From Yersinia frederiksenii ATCC 33641 (GTDB taxonomy: Bacteria > Pseudomonadota > Gammaproteobacteria > Enterobacterales > Enterobacteriaceae), in the NCBI RefSeq assembly GCF_000754805.1, contig NZ_KN150731.1:2467886-2531885 (forward strand): DNA of 64,000 bases. Direction: 5' to 3'. The position numbers were made by a program, and so were the translations under genes. The notes under the pieces are model-generated. The model did no database searches, was not told the origin of the DNA, and saw nothing but the letters and a program-made list of their open reading frames with translations. Shown here in pieces: positions 30,648-44,228 of this stretch (position 1 is its first letter; each line of letters opens with the position of its first letter).

Positions 30648-31955
30648 TTAAAACTGCTGCTCTTCCGTCGAACCGGTCAATGCTGTGACTGATGATTCGC
30701 CACCCTGAATGATATTGGTAACTTTATCAAAGTAGCCGGTACCGACTTCTTGCTGATGGGATGCGAATGTATAGCCGCGCTCAACAGAAGCAAACTCTGG
30801 CTGTTGTACTTTCTCAACATAGTGTTTCATGCCCTCACCCTGTGCATAAGCATGGGCCAGGTCGAACATGTTGAACCACATGCTGTGGATGCCTGCCAGT
30901 GTAATAAACTGGTATTTGTAACCCATGGCAGACAGGTCATCCTGGAAGCTGGCAATCTGCTGATCAGTCAGATTCTTCTTCCAGTTAAATGATGGCGAGC
31001 AGTTATAAGCCAATAACTTACCTGGGAATTTAGCGTGGACAGCCTCAGCAAAACGTTTGGCCAGCGCCAAATCTGGCGTTGAGGTTTCACACCATACCAA
31101 ATCGGCATAAGGGGCATAGGCCAGACCACGGCTGATAGCTTGCTCAATGCCGGCATGAGTCCGGAAGAAGCCTTCAGCAGTGCGACCGCCCGTAATAAAT
31201 TCGCTGTCATAAGGGTCACAATCAGATGTCAGTAAATCAGCCGCATCGGCATCAGTGCGTGCAATCAGCAAAGTCGGGACACCCAGAACATCAGCTGCTA
31301 AGCGGGCAGCAACCAGCTTCTGAATCGCCTCTTGGGTAGGAACCAAAACTTTACCCCCCATATGACCACATTTCTTCACCGCGGCCAGTTGGTCTTCAAA
31401 ATGCACACCAGCAGCGCCCGCCTCAATCATCGTTTTCATCAATTCAAATGCATTCAGTACCCCACCAAAACCGGCCTCGGCATCCGCGACAATTGGCAGG
31501 AAATAGTCGGTATAGCCTTTGCTGCCCGGCTCAATATTATTCGACCACTGAATCTGATCTGCGCGACGGAAACTGTTATTAATACGTTTAACCACCGCAG
31601 GAACAGAGTCGACCGGGTATAAGGACTGGTCTGGATACATGCTGGAGGCGGTATTGGCATCCGCCGCCACCTGCCAACCCGACAGATAGATTGCTTCAAC
31701 ACCGGCTTTCGCCTGTTGCAATGCCTGACCGCCGGTTAATGCCCCCAGGCAGTTGATATAGCCTTTACGCGATTTGCCGTGCAGCAATTCCCATAATCTT
31801 TTAGCGCCGTGCTGCGCCAGTGTGCATTCCGGGTTAACTGAACCGCGTAACTTGATCACTTCTTCTGCACTATAGGGGCGGGTAATGCCTTTCCAGCGCG
31901 GTGATTTCCATTCTTCTTCCAACTGCTGAATTTGTTGAGTACGAGAGGTAGTCAT
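30648..31955 (-). CDS. aceA: isocitrate lyase
   Basis: Isocitrate lyase splits isocitrate into succinate and glyoxylate, the first glyoxylate-shunt step. The product is 435 residues (E. coli 434). The catalytic signature KKCGHMGGK places the active cysteine at residue 195. The magnesium and substrate region [10 protein letters not shown] and the C-terminal [12 protein letters not shown] are present. It lies between aceB (49 bases from the aceB stop) and aceK in the same operon, repressed by IclR in relatives. Confidence 0.97.
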   Translation of the reverse strand: MTTSRTQQIQQLEEEWKSPRWKGITRPYSAEEVIKLRGSVNPECTLAQHGAKRLWELLHGKSRKGYINCLGALTGGQALQQAKAGVEAIYLSGWQVAADANTASSMYPDQSLYPVDSVPAVVKRINNSFRRADQIQWSNNIEPGSKGYTDYFLPIVADAEAGFGGVLNAFELMKTMIEAGAAGVHFEDQLAAVKKCGHMGGKVLVPTQEAIQKLVAARLAADVLGVPTLLIARTDADAADLLTSDCDPYDSEFITGGRTAEGFFRTHAGIEQAISRGLAYAPYADLVWCETSTPDLALAKRFAEAVHAKFPGKLLAYNCSPSFNWKKNLTDQQIASFQDDLSAMGYKYQFITLAGIHSMWFNMFDLAHAYAQGEGMKHYVEKVQQPEFASVERGYTFASHQQEVGTGYFDKVTNIIQGGESSVTALTGSTEEQQF

Positions 31956-32004
31956 GGTGATATTCCTTATTATTTAATTTTGTAGGGTTAAATAGGCTGT
32001 CGTC

Positions 32005-33603
32005 TCAGGCTAACAATGCGTAGCCTGGCAACGTCAGGAAGTCGATAAGCTCGTCTTGTGTTGTAATTCGCTCCATCAGACGCGCGGCCTCTTCAAACCG
32101 CCCACCATCAAAACGCTCTGCGCCAAGTTCAAGCTTCACTACCTGCATTTCTTCACTCAACATGCTGCGGAACAGTTCTTTGGTCACCGTCTGACCATTA
32201 CTGAGGCTCTTCTGGTGATGTATCCATTGCCAGATAGAAGTACGGGAAATCTCTGCCGTCGCTGCATCTTCCATCAGGCCATAAATCGGTACGCAGCCAT
32301 TGCCGGATATCCATGCTTCGATGTATTGCACCGCTACCCGGATATTGGCTCGCATTCCTTCTTCAGTGCGCTCGCCGCTACAAGGCTCAAGTAACTCAGC
32401 GGCAGTGATGGGTTTGTCTTGCTCGCGAGTCACTTCTAATTGATTAGGCCGGTCGCCCAAAACCTGGTTAAACACCGCCATCACAGTGTCGGCTAGCCCC
32501 GGATGAGCGACCCATGTGCCGTCGTGACCATTGCTGGCTTCTAACTCTTTGTCGGCACGGACTTTATCCAACACCAACGCATTTTGAACCGGATCTTTAT
32601 TAGGGATAAAAGCTGCCATGCCACCCATCGCCAAAGCGCCGCGTTTATGGCAGGTTTTAATCAGCAAGCGGGAATATGCACTCAGGAACGGTTTGGTCAT
32701 GGTGACCGACTGACGGTCAGGCAGGACACGATCACTGTGGTTCTTCAACGTTTTGATATAGCTGAAAATATAGTCCCAGCGGCCGCAATTCAGCCCCACA
32801 ATATGATGGCGCAAGTGATAAAGAATCTCGTCCATCTGGAATACCGCTGGCAAGGTTTCAATTAACACCGTGGCTTTAATGGTGCCTTGCGGCAGATCGA
32901 AACGCTGCTCGGTAAAGGTGAAAACATCACTCCACCAAGCGGCTTCTTGATAAGACTGCATCTTCGGCAAATAGAAATAAGGGCCGCTGCCATTGGCCAG
33001 TAATTGCTTATAGTTATGGTAGAAATACAAAGCGAAATCGAACAAGCCACCAGGAATAGCTTCTCCCTGCCACTTCACATGTTTTTCTGGCAAATGCAGA
33101 CCGCGAACACGAGCAATCAATACCGCTGGGTTAGGCTTTAATTGATAAATTTTGCCGGATTCATTGGCATATGAAATAGTGCCTTTTACCGCATCGTGCA
33201 GGTTAATCTGACCATCGATAACTTTGTCCCAACTTGGAGCCAGCGAATCTTCAAAATCAGCCATAAAAACTTTTACATTAGCATTGAGAGCGTTAATGAC
33301 CATTTTGCGCTCAACTGGCCCTGTGATCTCGACCCGACGATCGCGTAAGTCAGCGGGAATCCCTTGAATTCTCCAGTCACCTTCACGAATGGAATTGGTT
33401 TCCGAAATGAAATCAGGTAATGCGCCTTGATCAATGGCCTGCTGCCAGGATGCCCGTGCAGCAAGGAGTTTGCTACGGGGCTCTGCAAATTTCACCACTA
33501 ATTCAGTTAAGAATTCGATGGCCTCATCCGGCAAAACCTGTCGCTCTGCAGCATTAAAATGCTGGGTGAAAACTAACTCCGTGCCGACTAACTGTTGTGT
33601 CAT
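32005..33603 (-). CDS. aceB: malate synthase A
   Basis: Malate synthase condenses glyoxylate with acetyl-CoA to malate. I start at ATG 33603 (532 residues, MTQQLVGTELVFTQHF); GGAAGGGC lies before it, and an upstream in-frame ATG at 33636 would add 11 residues absent from relatives. The malate synthase signature HHIVGLNCGRWDYIFS is present, as is MADFEDSLAPSWDK with acidic residues for the magnesium site. First gene of aceBAK. No clear IclR operator was located in the AT-rich 400 bases upstream. Confidence 0.96.
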   Translation of the reverse strand: MTQQLVGTELVFTQHFNAAERQVLPDEAIEFLTELVVKFAEPRSKLLAARASWQQAIDQGALPDFISETNSIREGDWRIQGIPADLRDRRVEITGPVERKMVINALNANVKVFMADFEDSLAPSWDKVIDGQINLHDAVKGTISYANESGKIYQLKPNPAVLIARVRGLHLPEKHVKWQGEAIPGGLFDFALYFYHNYKQLLANGSGPYFYLPKMQSYQEAAWWSDVFTFTEQRFDLPQGTIKATVLIETLPAVFQMDEILYHLRHHIVGLNCGRWDYIFSYIKTLKNHSDRVLPDRQSVTMTKPFLSAYSRLLIKTCHKRGALAMGGMAAFIPNKDPVQNALVLDKVRADKELEASNGHDGTWVAHPGLADTVMAVFNQVLGDRPNQLEVTREQDKPITAAELLEPCSGERTEEGMRANIRVAVQYIEAWISGNGCVPIYGLMEDAATAEISRTSIWQWIHHQKSLSNGQTVTKELFRSMLSEEMQVVKLELGAERFDGGRFEEAARLMERITTQDELIDFLTLPGYALLA

Positions 33604-34011
33604 TGCCCTTCCCCTTCCCAATCTCACGACTTTCACATCAACGCTAATGTAGCGTCACTCTTGGATTCGTATCAGGTAATGCGTTCTAACCGGAAATTGA
33701 AGGTCAGATTTTATGGTCATTTTTCACCCCGACAGCACTAAGAATAATCAATTAATTATGAAAATACAAAAACGATTTCCTATTTTTATTTAAAATATTT
33801 TTTTAATCTTTATTTATCATATTGTTAACATGATATCGTTAATTGGATAGACAGGAATCAGCTTCCATTACTTCTATTTTTTCAAGGTAACTTATTGTTT
33901 CACAAAGAGATCAGACCAGTTAAGACTAGGAAGAATGGGGTATATCAGAAGGGGAAATAGGCCGGCGGCCTCGATTCAGCCGCCTTTGTTAACATTTGGA
34001 GGGGGATAAAA
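33604..34011. other. gene-free region between aceB and metA
   Basis: About 400 bases with no supported gene. The half next to aceB is very AT-rich (runs such as TTTTTTTAATCTTTATTTATC) and should contain the aceBAK promoter and operators, but I found no convincing IclR (TGGAAAT-N-ATTTCCA) or FadR site. Near metA, GGCGGC/GCCGCC at 33964-33984 forms a 6-bp hairpin that could end the metA transcript, though no T-run follows it on the minus strand. Confidence 0.6.
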
Positions 34012-34941
34012 TCAGTCGAGAGTGGGGTTCATGTGGCGCAAATCAAATGGCGTGATTTGGTAAACGTAGTAGTTCAGCCAGTTGGCAAATAACAGATGCC
34101 CGTGGCTACGCCAGGATGCTTTTGGTGGCAAAGAGGCATCGTCATTTGGAAAATAATTGAGAGGAACTTGTGGGTTTAGGCCTGCGACCAGATCTCGCTG
34201 ATATTCACCTGCCAGAGTGTCGACATCATATTCAGGATGACCCGTGACAAAAGCAACTCGCTTGTCTTTACTGGCAAACAGGTAAGCTCCGGCCTCTTCA
34301 GAAGAGACCAAAATATCCAAGTCGGTATATTGCTCAAGTACCCCAACCGGGAAATCCGCATAGCGCGAGTGAGGGGCTAGGAATGTCTCATCGAAGCCGC
34401 GCGTCAACAGTGCTAAAGGCTTATCTGTTTGGTGTTGGTAAATGCCCGAGAGCTTTGTCTCACGCGTCATCTTAGGGATACCATATAAGATGTTTAATGC
34501 CGCTTGTACCGCCCAACACACAAATAAGGTCGAGGTAACGTGAGCTTTTGCCCAGGCGATAATACGTTCAATCTGTGGCCAATAGGCAACATCACAGAAA
34601 TCAACCAAGCCCAAAGGTGCACCGGTTACAATCAGTCCATCGAAGTTTTGCTCTTGAATATCTTCAAAATCGCAATAGAAATTGTTTAGATGTTCAGCTG
34701 GCGTGTTTTTTGACTCACGACTATCAATTCGCAGCAACTGGATATCAATCTGCAGTGGGGAGTTAGAGAGTAAACGTAGGAATTGATTTTCCGTCTCAAT
34801 TTTTTTAGGCATCAGATTCAAAACCAACACCTTCAGGGGACGAATTTCCTGAGTTTTCGCACGTGATGAGGTCATAACAAAGACATTCTCATTGCGTAAG
34901 AAACTCACCGCTGGTAATTCATCAGGGACCCGAATTGGCAT
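34012..34941 (-). CDS. metA: homoserine O-succinyltransferase
   Basis: MetA acylates homoserine with succinyl-CoA, the first committed step of methionine synthesis. The 309-residue product matches E. coli length. The catalytic triad is visible: cysteine 142 in [10 protein letters not shown], histidine 235 and glutamate 237 in TGHPEYD. The ATG is 26 bases from a tandem met box array, so MetJ repression is expected. It is transcribed away from the rRNA operon, whose terminators lie just upstream. Confidence 0.97.
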   Translation of the reverse strand: MPIRVPDELPAVSFLRNENVFVMTSSRAKTQEIRPLKVLVLNLMPKKIETENQFLRLLSNSPLQIDIQLLRIDSRESKNTPAEHLNNFYCDFEDIQEQNFDGLIVTGAPLGLVDFCDVAYWPQIERIIAWAKAHVTSTLFVCWAVQAALNILYGIPKMTRETKLSGIYQHQTDKPLALLTRGFDETFLAPHSRYADFPVGVLEQYTDLDILVSSEEAGAYLFASKDKRVAFVTGHPEYDVDTLAGEYQRDLVAGLNPQVPLNYFPNDDASLPPKASWRSHGHLLFANWLNYYVYQITPFDLRHMNPTLD

Positions 34942-34966
34942 GCCTATATCCTCAATATATCCGCTT

Positions 34967-34990
34967 ATACGTTTAGACTTCTAGATGCCC
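34967..34990 (-). promoter_or_regulatory. three tandem met boxes (MetJ operator) of metA
   Basis: On the minus strand three adjoining octamers, GGGCATCT-AGAAGTCT-AAACGTAT, match the met box AGACGTCT at 5, 7 and 6 of 8 positions without gaps. Tandem contiguous boxes are how MetJ dimers bind cooperatively. Location 26 bases upstream of the metA start fits promoter or leader repression. Confidence 0.75.
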
Positions 34991-35113
34991 GAAGATAGCG
35001 GTTTTTTGATAAAAAGTCGAGCGTTCTACAACAATCTGAAAATGTTTCATTGCTGAAACTTCTGCATATACAGTATAGGAAATAGCCATCATATGATTTT
35101 AGATGCCGAAAAG

Positions 35114-35142
35114 CACAAAAACCCACTGTAGATACAGTGGGT
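35114..35142 (-). terminator. second rho-independent terminator of the rRNA operon
   Basis: On the minus strand ACCCACTGTA/TACAGTGGGT is a perfect 10-bp stem with a two-base nominal loop, followed by TTTTTG. It lies about 86 bases past the distal 5S gene and before metA. Confidence 0.85.
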
Positions 35143-35185
35143 TTGCTTTGGATTACCAATAGAATTTTACTCGATAGCAGAAAAG

Positions 35186-35213
35186 CAAAAACCCCACGCT
35201 TTTGGCATGGGGT
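35186..35213 (-). terminator. first rho-independent terminator of the rRNA operon
   Basis: On the minus strand ACCCCATGC pairs with GCGTGGGGT (one mismatch) and is followed by a T-run (TTTTTGC). It starts 15 bases after the distal 5S gene. Tandem terminators are usual for rRNA operons. Confidence 0.85.
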
Positions 35214-35227
35214 CTTTACTTGATTTG

Positions 35228-35347
35228 ATACCTGGCAGTGTCCTACTCTCGCATGGGGAGACCCCACACTACCATCGGCGCTACGGCGTTTCACTTCTGA
35301 GTTCGGCATGGGGTCAGGTGGGACCACCGCGCTATTGCCGCCAGGTA
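35228..35347 (-). rRNA. rrf: 5S ribosomal RNA, distal copy
   Basis: A 120-base sequence matching E. coli 5S along its length, including GGTAGTGTGGGGTCTCCCCATG and GAGAGTAGGACACTGCCAGG. It differs from the copy at 35475 at five positions, among them a paired change in the terminal stem (TACCTGG/CCAGGTA against TGCCTGG/CCAGGCA). It follows tRNA-Thr at the end of the operon, like E. coli rrfF. Confidence 0.97.
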
Positions 35348-35386
35348 AATTCTTTTCTACAACTACCGAACTTTAACCCATGTAAC

Positions 35387-35462
35387 TGGTGCTGATACCC
35401 AGAGTCGAACTGGGGACCTCACCCTTACCAAGGGTGCGCTCTACCAACTGAGCCATATCAGC
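35387..35462 (-). tRNA. thrV: tRNA-Thr (anticodon GGT)
   Basis: A 76-base tRNA with encoded CCA. Acceptor GCTGATA pairs with TATCAGC, the D-loop has AGTTGGTAG, the anticodon arm CACCCTTGGTAAGGGTG carries GGT, and the T-arm has GTTCGACTC. It matches E. coli thrV of rrnD and sits between the two 5S genes, in the same order as rrfD-thrV-rrfF. Confidence 0.97.
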
Positions 35463-35474
35463 ACGCTAAATTTG

Positions 35475-35594
35475 ATGCCTGGCAGTGTCCTACTCTCGCA
35501 TGGGGAGACCCCACACTACCATCGGCGCTACGGCGTTTCACTTCTGAGTTCGGCATGGGTTCAGGTGGGTCCACCGCGCTATGGCCGCCAGGCA
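35475..35594 (-). rRNA. rrf: 5S ribosomal RNA, proximal copy
   Basis: A 120-base 5S sequence directly downstream of 23S. The ends TGCCTGGCGG and CTGCCAGGCAT match the E. coli mature ends. Compared with the distal copy it carries C, A and A where the other has A, U and C within the 5' half, besides the terminal-stem difference. Confidence 0.97.
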
Positions 35595-35706
35595 AATTCT
35601 GTTTCAATCAACCCGCCACATGATGTCTATCACGCAGCCAGCCAATTCAATCTGTAAACATCGCTGAAAATCAATTCTCAAATAACAAAAACACCTTTGG
35701 TGTTGT

Positions 35707-38613
<2,907 letters not shown>

Positions 38614-38747
38614 TCACAACCCGAAGGTGTCTTTCGACAACTTGCGTTGTGATTATTTGAGAGACTCTATTACAGGTTACTTCTTATCTCAGTACAGCTA
38701 CGGAGAGATAAGTTTCAGCTGTAATGTTTCAATTTTCAGCTTGTTCC

Positions 38748-38763
38748 AGATTGTTAAAGAGCA
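38748..38763 (-). promoter_or_regulatory. boxA antitermination site in the 16S-23S spacer
   Basis: On the minus strand TGCTCTTTAACAATCT matches the boxA at which Nus factors assemble for rRNA antitermination. It lies upstream of 23S in the spacer after tRNA-Glu. A second boxA precedes 16S. Confidence 0.8.
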
Positions 38764-38853
38764 ATATCTTAAACACGACTCGTTAAAGTCATCTTTAAGA
38801 TACTTTGTGGTTCATCAAGAACCGGTGATAATGTCTTTCACACATTATCGGAT

Positions 38854-38929
38854 TGGCGTCCCCAAGGGGATTCGAACCCCTGTTACAGCCGTGAAAGGGC
38901 AGTGTCCTAGGCCTCTAGACGATGGGGAC
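38854..38929 (-). tRNA. gltV: tRNA-Glu (anticodon TTC)
   Basis: A 76-base tRNA in the 16S-23S spacer with encoded CCA. Acceptor GTCCCCA pairs with TGGGGAC, the anticodon arm CCCTTTCACGG carries TTC and the T-arm has GGTTCGAATCC. The last acceptor pair is A-T where E. coli gltV has T-A, a compensatory swap. One tRNA-Glu in the spacer is the rrnB/C/E/G-type arrangement of E. coli. Confidence 0.97.
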
Positions 38930-39064
38930 ACGAAATTCCGATTAAACCGAAATCTAACCGTTTCGTATCAGCATGAGTCGAAACTCACGACATCAACAGG
39001 TGCGCTTGCTCGTTTACATTCATCAGACAATCTGTGTGGACACTACGCAATGCGTATCGTTAGG

Positions 39065-40607
<1,543 letters not shown>

Positions 40608-40787
40608 AAGATTTGTTTGATTTGCTTAATTAAAAGCGATGCTCAAAGATTACTTTCTGCAAATATGCATTCGAACCGAAGTTCAAATGTGTACTGCTTT
40701 GGTCACTCTTCAAGACTTTGATATTACTTCTGCCTGCCGAAACAGGCTTCGATATCGTCTTGCGAGTGCCCACACAGATTGTCTGAT

Positions 40788-40803
40788 AAATTGTTAAAGA
40801 GCA
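40788..40803 (-). promoter_or_regulatory. boxA antitermination site upstream of 16S
   Basis: On the minus strand TGCTCTTTAACAATTT, the rRNA leader boxA, lies about 40 bases downstream of the P2 -10 element and about 180 before 16S, the same place as in E. coli rRNA operons. Confidence 0.85.
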
Positions 40804-40841
40804 GTGCGTTAGCAACCGGTGGTTGGTAACGCGAGGTGCGC

Positions 40842-40869
40842 ATATTACGCTTTCCTCATTCAGAGTCAA
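40842..40869 (-). promoter_or_regulatory. rRNA operon promoter P2
   Basis: On the minus strand TTGACT and TAATAT are separated by 16 bases, followed by a GCGC discriminator as expected of stringently controlled rRNA promoters. Confidence 0.85.
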
Positions 40870-40952
40870 CTACTAATTTCGTTGAATTTCTCTGTTTTCT
40901 TTGCCGGTCACTTAACTACTTGATTCGTTGTGTGCCGTCTCGATGGATGCGC

Positions 40953-40980
40953 ATTATAGGGAGTCGAATTTTTTGCACAA
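40953..40980 (-). promoter_or_regulatory. rRNA operon promoter P1
   Basis: On the minus strand TTGTGC and a consensus TATAAT are 16 bases apart, followed by GCGC. A/T-rich sequence (GAAAAAGGCGAAAAAAGAG) directly upstream of -35 fits an UP element. This is the same design as E. coli rrn P1, about 110 bases upstream of P2. Confidence 0.88.
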
Positions 40981-41147
40981 CTCTTTTTTCGCCTTTTTCT
41001 ACTGTTTGAATACTTTTCACTCCTTACGTGCAGATCTTGGTCGATCCACTGCATTTTCACGACGATCCCACCGCCTGATTGGTTGTAATTCCATCAGCAA
41101 AGGCTAGTATTGCCGGTAAAGTACTTTCTTATTAAGAGGCTATTACT

Positions 41148-41690
41148 ATGTCCGATGCTATTCGCCCCTATCTTCATCATTTGCCTACGCTAGGTGAACG
41201 CGTCATGGTCGATAGATCCAGTGTGATCATTGGTAAGGTTACTTTGGGTGATGATGTCAGTGTCTGGCCGTTAGTTGCTATTCGAGGTGATGTTCATGAG
41301 GTTATCATTGGTGCCCGCTCTAATATTCAGGATGGCAGTGTATTACATGTCACCCATCAGTCTGAGTATAACCCTGAGGGGTATCCGTTGATTATTGGCG
41401 AAGATGTGACTGTGGGGCATAAAGCCATGCTGCATGGTTGCACTATCGGCAATCGGGTATTAGTGGGTATGGGCTCTATTGTATTAGACGGGGCAGTTGT
41501 AGAAGATGATGTGATGATTGGCGCAGGTAGTTTGGTGTCTCCTGGAAAACGCTTAGCTAGCGGCCATCTCTATATGGGTAGCCCTGCCAGACAAGTTCGC
41601 TCTTTGACACCGGCGGAGGTGGAAGGCCTGCGTTATTCTGCAAGTAACTATGTGCGCTGGAAAGATGATTATCTGACAGAGAATAAATAG
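41148..41690 (+). CDS. yrdA: gamma-carbonic anhydrase-like hexapeptide-repeat protein YrdA
   Basis: A 180-residue left-handed beta-helix protein of the gamma-carbonic anhydrase family; its activity in enterobacteria is not settled. Hexapeptide repeats run from about residue 25 to 145, with metal-ligand-type histidines in VLHVTHQSEYNP and TVGHKAMLHGC and the RGDVHEVIIGARSNIQDGSV segment. The closing MGSPARQVRSL is also typical. An AAGAGG site precedes the ATG. It is divergent from the rRNA operon and convergent with aroE, as next to rrnD in E. coli. Confidence 0.92.
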   Translation: MSDAIRPYLHHLPTLGERVMVDRSSVIIGKVTLGDDVSVWPLVAIRGDVHEVIIGARSNIQDGSVLHVTHQSEYNPEGYPLIIGEDVTVGHKAMLHGCTIGNRVLVGMGSIVLDGAVVEDDVMIGAGSLVSPGKRLASGHLYMGSPARQVRSLTPAEVEGLRYSASNYVRWKDDYLTENK

Positions 41691-41703
41691 AGCGTGATAA
41701 CTG

Positions 41704-41735
41704 ATGCAGGGAATAGCCCGTTGCTCTCCCTGCAT
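41704..41735. terminator. hairpin between convergent yrdA and aroE
   Basis: A perfect 9-bp stem ATGCAGGGA/TCCCTGCAT with a 14-base loop lies between the convergent stop codons. Neither side has a clear T-run, so termination efficiency is uncertain. Confidence 0.45.
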
Positions 41736-41766
41736 TGCTGGTCGCTTACCTAAATTTAATGCCTTT

Positions 41767-42588
41767 CTATCTACCTAATTCATTCCGAAGCTGATTTAGT
41801 ACCGGCGTGATATCAGGCATCACACCATGCCATAGCTGAAAAGCATGCGCAGCCTGCCCCACCAGCATACCCAAACCATCAGTATAGTTCGTCACTCCTA
41901 GCTGCCTGCTCCAAGCTAAAAACGTAGTGATATCTGCTTGGTAGAACATATCGTAACAGCGAGTTTGTGGGCTGATGATATCAGTCGGTAAGTTTGGCAT
42001 CTCACCATGAATCCCCGAAGCTGTCGCATTGATGATTAAATCAAATTGCTGACCAATAAGATCCTGCATTTCTACAGCATCGATCTGGCCTAAATGATGG
42101 AATACCTCAGCAAGCTGCTGCGCACGGGCATAAGTCCGATTAGTGATAACAATTTTGCACCCATATGAAAGCAAAGGGAGGATCACTCCACGAGCCGCGC
42201 CACCAGCCCCCACCAATAAGATACGATCAGAGGCTTGGATCAAATGCCGTTGTTGAAGATCACTGAGCAAACCAATGCCGTCTGTATTGTCGCCTAATAA
42301 GCGCCCATCTTCTAATCGCTTGATAGTATTGACTGCCCCCGCCAGTGACGCGCGTTCAGTCCGTTCGTCGCACTTGGCATAAGCTCGCTCTTTGAACGGG
42401 GTAGTGATGTTCGCGCCTATCGCCCCATCAGCAAAAAAAGACGTTAATACCTCCTCAAAGGTATCGTGAGGAGCCAATACTTTACCGTATTGATGCTCAA
42501 TGCCTGTTTGCTCGGCAAAAAGTGCATGGATCCTCGGTGACTTACTGTGCTCAATGGGGTTACCAAACACTGCGAACTTCTGAACCAT
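41767..42588 (-). CDS. aroE: shikimate dehydrogenase (NADP+)
   Basis: AroE reduces 3-dehydroshikimate to shikimate in aromatic amino acid synthesis. The 273-residue protein (E. coli 272) has the substrate segment [14 protein letters not shown] (about 6-19), the catalytic lysine in [11 protein letters not shown] (about 59-69), the NADP-binding [13 protein letters not shown] (about 127-139) and NRTYARAQ. It ends the yrdD-tsaC-aroE minus-strand group, starting 8 bases after the tsaC stop. Confidence 0.97.
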   Translation of the reverse strand: MVQKFAVFGNPIEHSKSPRIHALFAEQTGIEHQYGKVLAPHDTFEEVLTSFFADGAIGANITTPFKERAYAKCDERTERASLAGAVNTIKRLEDGRLLGDNTDGIGLLSDLQQRHLIQASDRILLVGAGGAARGVILPLLSYGCKIVITNRTYARAQQLAEVFHHLGQIDAVEMQDLIGQQFDLIINATASGIHGEMPNLPTDIISPQTRCYDMFYQADITTFLAWSRQLGVTNYTDGLGMLVGQAAHAFQLWHGVMPDITPVLNQLRNELGR

Positions 42589-42596
42589 GCTATTTC

Positions 42597-43169
42597 CTAC
42601 CCTTGACGAAATTGCTTACCGGTTAAGGCATCTCTGATTTCTGATGGATTCAAGCGACCACCCACTTGGCCGACAAGTACCGGTAATGAAGGGCCAAATT
42701 GCATTCTGACCTCTTCAACCGTACGACAAGGCTCTTGCCCACTTAAATTGGCACTGGTTGAAACCAACGGCTTACCATATTGCAAGCAAAGTTGCTGCAC
42801 CAGTGGATGATTACTCACCCTGACTGCCAATGAATCAAAACTCCCCGTTAACCAGCGCGGTGTATTAGGATGGGCAGGGATGACCCAAGTTACCGGCCCT
42901 GGCCAACAGGAAAAAATAGTTGCTCGTTGCTCATCACTTAACATCGCATCATCTACATAAGGTTTTAGCTGCTCATAATTGGCAGCAATAAGGATCAAAC
43001 CTTTCTGCCATGGGCGCTGCTTTAACACTAATAAGGCGTTTACTGCTTTTTCACTATCAGGGTCACAACCTAAACCAAAAACAGCCTCTGTCGGATAGGC
43101 GATAACCGCTTCTTGTTGTAATGCCAGTAACACGTCGGCAAAAACAATACTATTTTCTTGTCTACTCAC
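42597..43169 (-). CDS. tsaC: threonylcarbamoyl-AMP synthase TsaC
   Basis: TsaC makes threonylcarbamoyl-adenylate for the t6A37 modification of ANN-decoding tRNAs. I start at GTG 43169, giving 190 residues as in E. coli; in-frame GTGs at 43184 and 43202 would extend into yrdD. The SUA5/YrdC core is clear: [17 protein letters not shown] (about 25-41), [33 protein letters not shown] and [12 protein letters not shown]. The gene lies 7 bases after the yrdD stop and just before aroE. Confidence 0.93.
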   Translation of the reverse strand: MSRQENSIVFADVLLALQQEAVIAYPTEAVFGLGCDPDSEKAVNALLVLKQRPWQKGLILIAANYEQLKPYVDDAMLSDEQRATIFSCWPGPVTWVIPAHPNTPRWLTGSFDSLAVRVSNHPLVQQLCLQYGKPLVSTSANLSGQEPCRTVEEVRMQFGPSLPVLVGQVGGRLNPSEIRDALTGKQFRQG

Positions 43170-43176
43170 GTTGTTA

Positions 43177-43713
43177 TTACTCACTGACAACTGCCTTCCC
43201 ACATAACTTGCTGGCGCAAAAACGTTTTACACCTTGTGCTGTTCTCTTTTCCATTAATAATGGATAGTGGCAATAAGCACACTCTCCGACAATGGGTTGC
43301 TGATTAATCGTAAACTGGCAATCAGGATAACGATTACAGGCGTGGAAAACCTTGCCAAACCTAGACTTACGCTGTAGCAACTTCCCTTGCCCACATTGCG
43401 GACAATCAATTGATGTCTCATCTGGTTTATCAATGACTTCGGTATGAACACATTGCGGATATTGGCTACAGCCAATAAACATGCCAAAGCGCCCTTGCCG
43501 CAACACCATCTCTGAACCACATTCAGGACAATGTTGCCCTTCCAGAACTTTCACGATATGACCATCAGATTGCGCTTTCAGCGGACGCATATATTGGCAG
43601 TCTGGATAATGTGAACAACCAAGGAATGGGCCATGACCGCCGCTGCGAATGACTAACGCCGATCCACATTCCGGACACGACCCATTATCCTTGGCTGTAA
43701 CTGTTTTTGTCAT
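43177..43713 (-). CDS. yrdD: topoisomerase-type zinc-finger protein YrdD
   Basis: A 178-residue protein made of repeated C4 zinc ribbons like those at the C-terminus of DNA topoisomerase I; its function is unknown. Three full CPxCG...C...C modules are seen ([27 protein letters not shown] split at start, then [18 protein letters not shown], then [20 protein letters not shown]) and a fourth partial one, [14 protein letters not shown]. It probably binds nucleic acid. It heads the yrdD-tsaC-aroE group downstream of smg. Confidence 0.88.
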   Translation of the reverse strand: MTKTVTAKDNGSCPECGSALVIRSGGHGPFLGCSHYPDCQYMRPLKAQSDGHIVKVLEGQHCPECGSEMVLRQGRFGMFIGCSQYPQCVHTEVIDKPDETSIDCPQCGQGKLLQRKSRFGKVFHACNRYPDCQFTINQQPIVGECAYCHYPLLMEKRTAQGVKRFCASKLCGKAVVSE

Positions 43714-43754
43714 AACGCCTTCTATATAAAGTTATTGGCCCGTGATACTACCAC

Positions 43755-44228
43755 TTAGTGCAAATAACCTTCATTGACTTCAAAAAGTAACTCTTCCATC
43801 TGCTGATAAGCACTTTCATAACCCGGAATGTTAAATAGCACCATCAACACAACCCACTTGAGATCCTCCAGGTCAATCTCATTAGAATCCAACGCCATAA
43901 TACGATCGATAACCATCTCACGGGTATCAAGGTGCAATACCTGAATTTGTTCAAGAAATAGGATAAAACCACGACAAGTGGCATCCAGACGTTGGGACTC
44001 TTCAGCAGTATAGATGCGCAATGCTTGCGGATCAGCAGCATAGAGATAAGGTGCTTTCTGCCCTTCTTGTAGGTCAGCCAGAGCCTCTAACCAGTTCAGG
44101 GCGTTGTTGATATCCTCACGATAGAAACCAGCTTCAGCAAGATCGTCGGTAATTTTGTCTTGATCAACAAGCATATCCGACTCGTTATGCATATAAGTTT
44201 CAAATAAGTAAATTAGAACGTCGAACAT
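43755..44228 (-). CDS. smg: Smg family protein
   Basis: A 157-residue acidic, helical protein of the Smg (DUF494) family, same length as E. coli Smg; its role is unknown. Conserved blocks are [18 protein letters not shown] at the start, [20 protein letters not shown] mid-protein and [20 protein letters not shown] near the end. Its start lies 29 bases inside the 3' end of dprA, so the two are translationally coupled, as in relatives. Confidence 0.9.
   Translation of the reverse strand: MFDVLIYLFETYMHNESDMLVDQDKITDDLAEAGFYREDINNALNWLEALADLQEGQKAPYLYAADPQALRIYTAEESQRLDATCRGFILFLEQIQVLHLDTREMVIDRIMALDSNEIDLEDLKWVVLMVLFNIPGYESAYQQMEELLFEVNEGYLH

Noticed and set aside
33640-33900. AT-rich segment upstream of aceB as a possible small gene or horizontally acquired piece
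   Set aside because: No frame with a ribosome site; it fits a promoter and operator region.
35228-35594. Near-identical repeats of 120 bases as a possible mobile or CRISPR-like repeat
   Set aside because: They are the two 5S rRNA genes.
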